DNA of 64,000 nucleotides from an uncultured Bacteroidales bacterium (lineage in GTDB: Bacteria; Bacteroidota; Bacteroidia; Bacteroidales; Muribaculaceae). The position numbers were made by a program, and so were the translations under genes. Positions 52,060 to 59,134 of the stretch are shown here, in pieces; positions within the stretch are counted from its first letter, which is position 1; each line of letters starts with the position of its first letter. Below the pieces are notes generated by a model. It made no database searches, was not told where the DNA came from, and saw only the letters and a program-made list of their open reading frames with translations. The DNA lies in contig UQVH01000016.1 in the NCBI GenBank assembly GCA_900544535.1, forward strand, positions 1 to 64,000, written 5' to 3'.

Positions 52060-52165
52060 CAGCACCGGTTATGGGGATATTCTGTAAAATCTATGCCGGG
52101 GTGGAATCTGTAAAAATGGTAGGAAGGTCCTATGTAATGGTAGCGGTGGGAGTGGGATTTGTTGC

Positions 52166-52173
52166 TAATTTTG
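52166..52173 (+). promoter_or_regulatory. -7 box upstream of the CMD-cupin gene
   Basis: TAATTTTG, an exact TANNTTTG box, lies 28 bases before the ATG at 52202. TAATTTTGCAGTG here is repeated exactly at 55027-55039 before the muramidase gene. This divergent 318-base gap (51884-52201) holds no other feature that I see. Confidence 0.6.
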
Positions 52174-52201
52174 CAGTGAATAAATTATCCGTTCAGCTTT
52201 T

Positions 52202-53050
52202 ATGAATAAAATCATCTCTCTATTCATCTCAAGTCTCATCTTATCAAGCAGCAGTTTCATTATGGCACAAAGTAAAGAGGGTCCCGCAAGCCGCGGGGTC
52301 AAAATTGTCCAGACTGCGGGCCGCGATCAGCTCGGCGATTTCGCCCCTGAATTCGCCCGCGTCAACGATGACATTCTTTTCGGCGAGGTCTGGAGCCGCA
52401 ACGACCTCCTGAGTCTGCGCGACCGCAGTCTCATCACAATCACTTCGCTCATCAGTCAGGGAATCACCGACAGTTCGCTGACCTATCATCTCCAGACGGC
52501 TAAGGCCAACGGCATCAGCCGCACTGAGATCGCGGAGACGATAACTCAGATCGCTTTCTATGCCGGATGGCCCAAGGCCTGGGCGGCTTTCCGTTTAGCT
52601 AAGGATGTATGGGCCGACGATATCAAGGGCGACGACGCCAGGGCGGCTTTCGAACGCTCGATGATATTCCCGATCGGTCAGCCCAATCCGTTCAGCAAGT
52701 ATTTTTCAGGCGCAAGCTACCTGGCTCAGATCTCCGATTCGCAGGTGCCGTTTTTCAACGTGACTTTCGAACCGGGCTGCCGCAACAACTGGCATGTACA
52801 CAAGGCAACTTCCGGCGGCGGTCAGATGCTTGTGGGCGTGGCCGGACGCGGATGGTATCAGGAAGAGGGCAAGGAGCCGGTTGAGATCCTTCCCGGAACC
52901 GTGGTGCATATCCCGGCAAATGTGAAGCACTGGCATGGTGCGGCGGCTGATTCATGGTTTGCTCACCTCGCTTTCGAAATACCCGGCGATAACGCTTCAA
53001 ACGAGTGGCTGGAGCCTGTCTCGGACGAGGATTACAGCAAGCTTCCATAA
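52202..53050 (+). CDS. Exported CMD-cupin fusion protein
   Basis: A 282-residue protein with a signal peptide ending at about FIMAQ (residue 22). A carboxymuconolactone-decarboxylase-like domain (about 45-135: DILFGEVWSRNDLLSLRDRSLITITSLISQG and EIAETITQIAFYAGWPKAWAAF) is fused to a cupin domain (about 165-262) with metal-type histidines in CRNNWHVHKATSGGGQML and HWHGAAADSWFAHLAF. The AhpD-type CxxC pair is absent, so it is not a peroxidase of that kind. The substrate is unknown. Related fusions are known in bacteria and usually annotated only as CMD/cupin proteins. Confidence 0.85.
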   Translation: MNKIISLFISSLILSSSSFIMAQSKEGPASRGVKIVQTAGRDQLGDFAPEFARVNDDILFGEVWSRNDLLSLRDRSLITITSLISQGITDSSLTYHLQTAKANGISRTEIAETITQIAFYAGWPKAWAAFRLAKDVWADDIKGDDARAAFERSMIFPIGQPNPFSKYFSGASYLAQISDSQVPFFNVTFEPGCRNNWHVHKATSGGGQMLVGVAGRGWYQEEGKEPVEILPGTVVHIPANVKHWHGAAADSWFAHLAFEIPGDNASNEWLEPVSDEDYSKLP

Positions 53051-53070
53051 GGTCTCAAAACTCAATATTT

Positions 53071-53152
53071 CCGGTAGGGACGCTTTTTAAAGCGTCCTCT
53101 TTTAGTATGATTACCAGTGGATTGCGGACGCTTTGAAAAGCGTCCCTACCGG
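53071..53152. repeat. REP-like element with 17-bp terminal inverted repeats
   Basis: CCGGTAGGGACGCTTTT (53071-53087) and its exact complement at 53136-53152 bound an 82-base element. Each arm is itself nearly palindromic (GGACGCTTT...AAAGCGTCC at 53078-53097 and 53126-53145). It lies between two convergent genes and may act as a bidirectional terminator. Similar GTAGGG...CCCTAC palindromes are widespread in bacteria (from memory). Confidence 0.8.
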
Positions 53153-53158
53153 CGTCGT

Positions 53159-53857
53159 TTACTCCTTGAGCCGTTCGACGAGGGCGGCGCTGTACTGGCG
53201 TCCGACCGGGACGGTGACGCCGCCGGAGAGGGTGACGCTCTGACGGGTGAAACTGCGGATCTTGTCGACCGCCACAATGAAGGAGCGGTGGATTCTAATG
53301 AAGCGCTTAGGCGGAAGCATGGCGCCGATAGACTTGAGGATGACGCGCGAGAGGGTACATGAGCCGTCGGTGCGGAAAATCTTCGAGTAGCCTTCCATTG
53401 CCTCGATGTAGACGATGTCGGAGAGCGGGATGGAGACGTTGTTGTATTCCTGCTTGACGACGATGCATTTGTCGGCCTTAAAATGCTCGTTGTAGTCAAG
53501 ATGGCGGAGTGCCTTTTCCACGGCAAGACGGAAACGGTCGTAGGAGAAGGGTTTGTGGAGATAGTCGACGGCGTTGAGGTTGAAGCCGTCGAAAGCATAG
53601 TCGAGATAGGCGGTGGTGAATATGAAGCAGGCTTCCGGGGGCACCGAGGCCGCGATCTGAAGGCCGTTGACGCCTTCCATCTCCACATCAAGGAATGCCA
53701 GGTCGAAATCTCCTTTCTTGATTGCCGCAAGCCCTTCCTGTGGATCGGAATAGACCGAGAGGCTGATGTCGCCGAAACGTTCGCAGAATTTAGATATAAT
53801 CTCCAGTGCAAGCGGTTCGTCGTCGATCGCTATACATCTGAGTTTTTTCCCGTTCAT
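53159..53857 (-). CDS. LytTR-family response regulator
   Basis: A 232-residue two-component response regulator. The receiver domain (about 6-120) has the acidic pair in AIDDEPLA, the phospho-acceptor Asp57 in LAFLDVEMEG and the conserved Lys in YLHKPFSYDRF. The LytTR DNA-binding domain (about 135-230) has VYIEAMEGYSKIF and KRFIRIHRSFIV. Its start overlaps the stop of the kinase gene by 4 bases. Target genes are unknown; a neighbour envelope gene is possible. Confidence 0.94.
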   Translation of the reverse strand: MNGKKLRCIAIDDEPLALEIISKFCERFGDISLSVYSDPQEGLAAIKKGDFDLAFLDVEMEGVNGLQIAASVPPEACFIFTTAYLDYAFDGFNLNAVDYLHKPFSYDRFRLAVEKALRHLDYNEHFKADKCIVVKQEYNNVSIPLSDIVYIEAMEGYSKIFRTDGSCTLSRVILKSIGAMLPPKRFIRIHRSFIVAVDKIRSFTRQSVTLSGGVTVPVGRQYSAALVERLKE

Positions 53858-54882
53858 GAGAGTCGGATTTTAAGATTGACAATGAACTTTCCGTCGCGTT
53901 CCTCCGTCAGCAGCTCCCATGCGTCGGGGAAGAGGCTCGTCAGTCGGCCGCGGCAGTTCTCCAGTCCTACCGGAGCCTCGCTACGGAATTCGTCGACACG
54001 CTTGACGATGTCGTTTTCAGTGTAAAATTCCAGCAATCCGTCTTTCAGAGTCAGGCGTATTCTGATCAGGCAGTCTCGGTGGGCGGACACACCGTATTTG
54101 AAGACATTTTCCAAAAAGGTCATCATGATCATCGGCGGGATCGTGGCTTTTTCGTCGTCGACGTCGTGGCTCCACTCCACTTTCGTGTGGCTGTTGAGCC
54201 GCAGCGACTGGAGGTCGATGTAGTTGCCGATATAGCGGATTTCGTCGCCGATGGCCACGGTGTCGCGGTCGACTCCGGTGTAGGTATAGCGGACGAGCTC
54301 GATGAATTTCACAAAAGCTGTCTCGGCCCGTTCGGACGTTCCGATCAACAGGCTGTAAAGCGAGTTGAGAGTATTGAACAGAAAATGAGGATTGATCTGA
54401 GCCTTGTAGACGGCGAGCTGGGCGGTGTTTTTCTGCAGCTCAAACTCTTTTTTCAACATCAGTTGCTGGTAGAGCTCCTGGATGAAGGACATGGAGAGCG
54501 CATAGCCCATTACAAGCGAAAACATCAGCCATACGCCGATCGCCTGGCTGTAATTGCGGATCTGATTGTAGAGCGCAGTCAGCGACTCGGCGTTGAACGT
54601 AACCTCCGGCAAGCGGTATTGCGTCAGGAAATAGTTGCCGATAACCAGCACTATCAGAATCGCTGCGATCTGCCAGTATTTACGCTCGACAAAAAGTTTT
54701 GGAATGCGGAGCAGCCGTACGGCGAAATAGTCGGCATACAGACAGGCGATCAGCAGCCATGTGAATTGCGGCCAGTCAGAGAGCCAGTAGTAGGCGGGAC
54801 TCAGCACGATGACCACGGGCATGAACACCAGACAGAATATCAGGTCGATCAGCCGGTTTATCTTCTTCTCAAAAAATTTCAT
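53854..54882 (-). CDS. LytS/YehU-type sensor histidine kinase
   Basis: A 342-residue membrane kinase. About four membrane segments in residues 10-140 (the last two near 72-88 and 115-135) are followed by the His_kinase domain with the phospho-acceptor His166 in QINPHFLFNTLNSLYSLL. The ATPase part has PPMIMMTFLENVFKYG and a G-rich GLENCRGRL box. No extracytoplasmic sensor domain is apparent. Start chosen at 54882 (KFFEKKINRLID). A TAACTTTG box at 54888-54895 lies only 6 bases upstream, so the mRNA may be leaderless. Confidence 0.93.
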   Translation of the reverse strand: MKFFEKKINRLIDLIFCLVFMPVVIVLSPAYYWLSDWPQFTWLLIACLYADYFAVRLLRIPKLFVERKYWQIAAILIVLVIGNYFLTQYRLPEVTFNAESLTALYNQIRNYSQAIGVWLMFSLVMGYALSMSFIQELYQQLMLKKEFELQKNTAQLAVYKAQINPHFLFNTLNSLYSLLIGTSERAETAFVKFIELVRYTYTGVDRDTVAIGDEIRYIGNYIDLQSLRLNSHTKVEWSHDVDDEKATIPPMIMMTFLENVFKYGVSAHRDCLIRIRLTLKDGLLEFYTENDIVKRVDEFRSEAPVGLENCRGRLTSLFPDAWELLTEERDGKFIVNLKIRLS

Positions 54883-54887
54883 AGAGG

Positions 54888-54895
54888 CAAAGTTA
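54888..54895 (-). promoter_or_regulatory. -7 box directly before the kinase start
   Basis: TAACTTTG on the minus strand matches TANNTTTG. The expected transcription start falls at or within a base or two of the ATG at 54882, implying a leaderless transcript. No -33 element is evident, so this may be chance. Confidence 0.4.
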
Positions 54896-55026
54896 TGAAA
54901 AACGCCTGAAAACCGCACCATAAATATAAGGCCGATGGCAACTCAGGCCGGGATGAAAGTGCCATGAAGAAGGTCTAATTTTGTTTCTGCGGTGCAATAT
55001 TCCGCGAAAATATAGTTTTATTTGTG

Positions 55027-55034
55027 TAATTTTG
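55027..55034 (+). promoter_or_regulatory. -7 box upstream of the muramidase gene
   Basis: TAATTTTG matches the consensus; a second copy is at 54976-54983. The leader to 55144 would be about 105 bases. TAATTTTGCAGTG is identical to the box at 52166. Confidence 0.5.
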
Positions 55035-55143
55035 CAGTGGATCGTCATTGTAGAAACGCCCAGGCAATTGTTTTGTCGCTGACAGTGATGATTTCCTGCC
55101 TCGGACGGAAACCTGGGCCGTGGCGGAAACGTTATAAATAATC

Positions 55144-56463
55144 ATGAAAATGACCGGAATTCTATCAACCATCCTTTTGGCCGTGGCCGCTATCGGCTCC
55201 GGCTGTTCCGATAACCGTATTCAGACGGACGCTCAGCCGGAGTATGCCGACGAGGAGCATCCGCTGACGGCCCGCGTCAGTCCGACGGGTCCGGTGTTGC
55301 CCGGTATCACCGTTCTGCAGCGCGACGGCTTCCGCCAGCTCGACGGGATGCGCGTAGGTCTCATCACCAATCCGACGGGTGTCGACAACTCGCTCAACTC
55401 GACAATCGACATTCTCGCGGAAGCTCCGAACGTAAGACTCACGGCTCTCTTTGCTCCCGAACACGGTGTCAGAGGCGATCATGTGGCCGGCGCCACAGTG
55501 ACCAACAGTACCGATCCGAAGACCGGCGTCCCTGTGTATTCACTCCACGGAAAGAATCTGAAGCCGACACCTGAGATGCTGCAAAATGTCGATGTGCTCG
55601 TCTATGATATTCAGGATATCGGGACCCGCAGCTACACTTACATTTCCACAATGGGTCTCGCGATGGAAGCGGCGGCTCAGAACAACAAGAAATTCATGGT
55701 GCTCGACCGTCCGAATCCGCTCGGAGGCAACAAGATGGAGGGGAACATCGCCGAACAGGGCTATTTCTCTTTCGTGAGCCGCTATCCGATTCCTTATATC
55801 TACGGCCTGACACCCGGAGAGTTGGCCCGCTATCTCAATGGCGAGGGTCTGCTCAAGAGCGGGATGAAAGTCGATCTGACGGTGATTCCGATGACGGGGT
55901 GGCACCGCTCGATGACTTTTGCCGACACAGGGATGCCCTGGGTGCTTCCGTCGCCCCATATCCCCGATCCGTCTACGGTGCTGCTCTATCCGGCTACCGG
56001 TATAATGGGCGAGCTGGACTATGTGTCGATCGGAGTCGGTTACACGCTGCCGTTCAAGTTGGCCGGAGCTACATGGATCGACGCGCAGAAACTCTCGGAC
56101 AGTCTGACAGCGCTTAAAATTCCGGGTGTGGAGTTCCGCCCTATACATTACAAGCCGTTCTATGCCATATTTAAGGGCGAGAATCTGCACGGTGTCGAAG
56201 TCTATGTGCGCGATGCTTCCGCTGCTCCTCTAACCCTGATACAGTTCTATATCATGCAGGAGCTTGCGGCGCTCTATCCGTCCCAAAAGGCGTTTTCAAA
56301 GGCTACTCCGGCCCGGCTCGCCATGTTCGACAAGGTCTGCGGTTCGCCCAAAGTCCGTGAGCTTTTCGGCAAAAATTATAAGGTCAGGGACATGGAAGAT
56401 TTCTGGAACAAGGACATCGAGGCTTTCAAGGCCCGTGCGGAAATCTATATGTTATATAAGTAA
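55144..56463 (+). CDS. namZ: DUF1343/NamZ-like exo-beta-N-acetylmuramidase lipoprotein
   Basis: A 439-residue exported protein (lipobox GSGC, Cys21) of the DUF1343 family, now known through NamZ (GH171) to release MurNAc from the end of peptidoglycan glycans. Motifs: MRVGLITNPTGVDN, LFAPEHGVRGDHVAG, VYDIQDIGTRSYTYISTMG, DRPNPLGG, and GWHRSMTFADTGMPWVLPSPHIPDPSTVLLYP. The acidic residue of APEHG and the DIGTR segment form the probable active site. A BadF-type sugar kinase gene follows after 29 bases, suggesting MurNAc salvage. Confidence 0.9.
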   Translation: MKMTGILSTILLAVAAIGSGCSDNRIQTDAQPEYADEEHPLTARVSPTGPVLPGITVLQRDGFRQLDGMRVGLITNPTGVDNSLNSTIDILAEAPNVRLTALFAPEHGVRGDHVAGATVTNSTDPKTGVPVYSLHGKNLKPTPEMLQNVDVLVYDIQDIGTRSYTYISTMGLAMEAAAQNNKKFMVLDRPNPLGGNKMEGNIAEQGYFSFVSRYPIPYIYGLTPGELARYLNGEGLLKSGMKVDLTVIPMTGWHRSMTFADTGMPWVLPSPHIPDPSTVLLYPATGIMGELDYVSIGVGYTLPFKLAGATWIDAQKLSDSLTALKIPGVEFRPIHYKPFYAIFKGENLHGVEVYVRDASAAPLTLIQFYIMQELAALYPSQKAFSKATPARLAMFDKVCGSPKVRELFGKNYKVRDMEDFWNKDIEAFKARAEIYMLYK

Positions 56464-56492
56464 GCGCGTAGAAACCAATCAGACACAAAGCG

Positions 56493-57344
56493 ATGACAGT
56501 CATAGCTGACGCGGGAAGCACCAAAATCGAGTGGGCGCTTCTCGGCAAAGATTCACGGTGCAGGGTGCGCCTCTGTACCCATGGCTACAATGCGGCGCAA
56601 TGCCATACCGACAGGCTCGTGGAGATCATACGCGAGGATGCTCCTGCGCTCCTCGAAAGTGCCTCCGGCTGCTCGGCCGTATATTTCTATGGAGCGGGGT
56701 GCATCGGTGACCGTTGCGAGGATGTGGCCGGGGCCCTGAGACAGGTATTTTCGGCACAGACGGCTTATGTCGACAGCGATATGCTTGCCGCCGCACGCGC
56801 GCTGTGCGGTTCCGAGGCAGGGATTGCCTGCATTCTCGGCACCGGCTCAAATTCGTGTCTCTACGACGGTGAGCGGATCACGGCCAACACTCCGCCGATG
56901 GGTTTCATCCTCGGCGATGAGGGAAGCGGGGCATCGTTGGGTAAATCTCTGTTGGGTAAAATTTTCAAGCGGCAGTTGCCTGACAGGGTCATCAAACTGT
57001 TTGCCCAGCTCTATCCTGAGGCCACAAAAGCGGAGGTTATCGCAAGAGTCTACCGCGGAGAGCGTCCGGGTGCTTATTTGGCATCATTCGCACCGTTTCT
57101 GAAAGAGAACATTGCCATTCCGGAAATCGAGGCCATTGTAATCGACGAATTTATCCGTTTTTTCAGGATGAATATTCTCAACTACGAGGGGGCCTTACAG
57201 CTTCCGGTTCATTTCATCGGTTCGGTCGCACACTATTTCGCCCCTCAACTCCGTCAGGCCACCTCGGCCTGCGGCTGCACCGTAGGCCGTATCGACCGCA
57301 CACCGATGGACTCCCTCATCCGCTTCCACAGCGCTAAGGGATAG
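56493..57344 (+). CDS. BadF/BadG-type amino-sugar kinase
   Basis: A 283-residue ASKHA-fold kinase. VIADAGSTKIEWALLG is the phosphate-1 loop, YFYGAGCIG and YVDSDMLAAARALCG carry the catalytic Asp region, IACILGTGSNSCLYDG is the phosphate-2/adenosine loop, and GFILGDEGSGASLGK is typical of N-acetylglucosamine kinases. Because it is adjacent to a NamZ homologue, N-acetylmuramic acid (as for MurK of Tannerella) is a plausible substrate; GlcNAc is the alternative. Cytoplasmic. Confidence 0.88.
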   Translation: MTVIADAGSTKIEWALLGKDSRCRVRLCTHGYNAAQCHTDRLVEIIREDAPALLESASGCSAVYFYGAGCIGDRCEDVAGALRQVFSAQTAYVDSDMLAAARALCGSEAGIACILGTGSNSCLYDGERITANTPPMGFILGDEGSGASLGKSLLGKIFKRQLPDRVIKLFAQLYPEATKAEVIARVYRGERPGAYLASFAPFLKENIAIPEIEAIVIDEFIRFFRMNILNYEGALQLPVHFIGSVAHYFAPQLRQATSACGCTVGRIDRTPMDSLIRFHSAKG

Positions 57345-57381
57345 ATAGTTATCTCTAAGAGAATCAGATTCATTTTGATCT

Positions 57382-57423
57382 ATTCGGTAGTTTGGCCGGA
57401 TTGCATTCGGTAGTTTGGCCGGA
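57382..57423. repeat. 19-bp direct repeat, period 23
   Basis: ATTCGGTAGTTTGGCCGGA occurs at 57382-57400 and again at 57405-57423 in the short gap between the convergent kinase and cyclo-ligase genes. Function unknown; it could be a remnant of a longer tandem array. Confidence 0.85.
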
Positions 57424-57432
57424 GGGATGGGG

Positions 57433-57990
57433 TCAGCGAGTGTATTTTTTGATGATGATGTGGTTGTTTTGGGTGATGACAACATCGACGCGGACGTCGT
57501 GTGGATCAGCGTCGATCTCATCGACAAGCTGAAAATCATAACCCACGCCGACCTTGCGCGCACGGCTTCCGGAAAGCAGACGGTCATAGTAACCTTTTCC
57601 GCGCCCCACGCGGTTGCCGCTGCGGTCATAGGCCACGGCGGGAACGACGATCAGTTCCATATCGTCGACCGACGAAGTGTCTGTTCCGGTCGGTTCCTCG
57701 ATATGGAACGATCCGAGACTCAGGCGCGACTCGTCGTAGGGTAGAATTTCAAGATTGACTCCGTTGACACGCGGAAGATAGAAATGCTTGCGGTCGCACC
57801 ACTTCTTTATGAACGAGTGTGTCGAAAGTTCGTCAGGAAGCGAGTGATACATCAGAATCCTGTCGGCAAGCATGAACTCGGCGGTCTTTTCGAGCAGGCT
57901 GAACACTTGTTCGGCGGCTGATATTTTCTCCTCGTCATTGAGAAGAGTCTTGCGGGCCCTGATCCGGCGTCTTATATCGTCTTTTTTCAT
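57433..57990 (-). CDS. 5-formyltetrahydrofolate cyclo-ligase
   Basis: Converts 5-formyl-THF to 5,10-methenyl-THF with ATP. The 185-residue protein starts at 57990 (KKDDIRRRIRARKTLL). RYDR-type folate/ATP-binding signatures are VVPAVAYDRSGNRVGRGKGYYDRLL and KVGVGYDFQLVDEID. The frame open to the left of this start has no family similarity. It is 122 bases downstream of the fucosyltransferase-like gene. Confidence 0.93.
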   Translation of the reverse strand: MKKDDIRRRIRARKTLLNDEEKISAAEQVFSLLEKTAEFMLADRILMYHSLPDELSTHSFIKKWCDRKHFYLPRVNGVNLEILPYDESRLSLGSFHIEEPTGTDTSSVDDMELIVVPAVAYDRSGNRVGRGKGYYDRLLSGSRARKVGVGYDFQLVDEIDADPHDVRVDVVITQNNHIIIKKYTR

Positions 57991-58112
57991 AATCCCGATG
58001 GTTTTTATAATAGGTAGAGTAAGTATTTGAGAATAAAGTATCCAAGTCGTGGAACGGTGATACAATGCTAACCTACGGTGCGAACGTCGGCTTCTGCGTA
58101 TCAAACGATGTC

Positions 58113-58994
58113 TTAATTGGCCGAGCAGCTTTCGGTAAGACACAGCGTTTTCAGAGGCGTTTCGCCCAGGAGAGCGGCCGCTTCGGAGAATGAGCTGTAA
58201 TAAGAGCCATAGATTTTTGCAGTTCCGGCCAAAATAAACAGCTCTGTTGCAGCATCCCTTATGCCTTGCAGGTTACCGCGTTCTGCCTTTCGGGGCATCG
58301 TGACTACCCGATTTCCAAAGTACTGATGGAATCTCTTTTTGGTAGCCGTGTCATCAGTGGCGAGATAGAATATTGTTTCAGGGTGCATTTCCAATTCCTG
58401 TTTCATCTGATTGATGAACAGTGAATCGGGACTTTGTTTGATTGAGCGGGTGTTGTCTGTTCTGCGTATGTGGATGCCGACAGGTCTGCTACCCAGGCGT
58501 TCCCTGACACACTCTATCTCTTCACGGATTGAATCGGCCGGGCGGAAAAGACGTGGGTAAACTGACGGGAATGTATCATCCGGCTGAAAACGACATCCTG
58601 ACGAGATGTATGGAATCTTGCCTTCTTTCAGCGATTTACGGCACAAACCCGTAATAGCCGGAGCATTGTCTTCATGCTCCGCGTCTATTTGTTTGTAGAG
58701 ACCGTAACCCCAGTAGAGCGCCACCCCGAAACGTCGTCCGGTGAGTTTCGTGATGTAAAGGTTCTTGCGTCGGGGGACAGAATAAAGCAAAAAATAGGAA
58801 AGGGATGACGGGTATACCATCTTCCCGTTTAATTCAGCCGGCATCTCCAGTATATCTTCAAAGCGTGCGTCAAGTTCATAGTTGCGTGCCCATACGAAAC
58901 GGTAATCTGACTTCAACTCTTTTGCTAATTCAAGCCCGCATACAATGCAACGCAGACGATTGGCTATGCCTCCGATCGGATTGAAGATTATCAT
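58113..58994 (-). CDS. Fucosyltransferase-superfamily glycosyltransferase (NodZ/GT23-like)
   Basis: A 293-residue cytoplasmic glycosyltransferase candidate. The N-terminal GGIANRLRCIVCGLELAKEL and central PVGIHIRRTDN are the typical GDP-fucose-binding motifs of the alpha-1,2/1,6- and O-fucosyltransferase superfamily. IFYLATDDTATKKRF and LFILAGTAKIYGSYYSSFSEAAALLG complete the C-terminal Rossmann half. The acceptor is unknown; surface glycans or a lipid-linked sugar are likely. Its composition is more AT-rich than its flanks, and it separates two housekeeping genes, so it may be an insertion by transfer. Confidence 0.75.
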   Translation of the reverse strand: MIIFNPIGGIANRLRCIVCGLELAKELKSDYRFVWARNYELDARFEDILEMPAELNGKMVYPSSLSYFLLYSVPRRKNLYITKLTGRRFGVALYWGYGLYKQIDAEHEDNAPAITGLCRKSLKEGKIPYISSGCRFQPDDTFPSVYPRLFRPADSIREEIECVRERLGSRPVGIHIRRTDNTRSIKQSPDSLFINQMKQELEMHPETIFYLATDDTATKKRFHQYFGNRVVTMPRKAERGNLQGIRDAATELFILAGTAKIYGSYYSSFSEAAALLGETPLKTLCLTESCSAN

Positions 58995-59134
58995 CTTAGA
59001 GAGTGTTTGTTTGGCGTTCTTGCAAAATTGGGCGAAAATTATAATTTTATAGTAAAGGTAGTAAGTAAATGTGCATTTTGCACAAATACTAACATTGCCT
59101 GCTATAAGAGGCTGTTGCCGATGACGGTGAAAGC

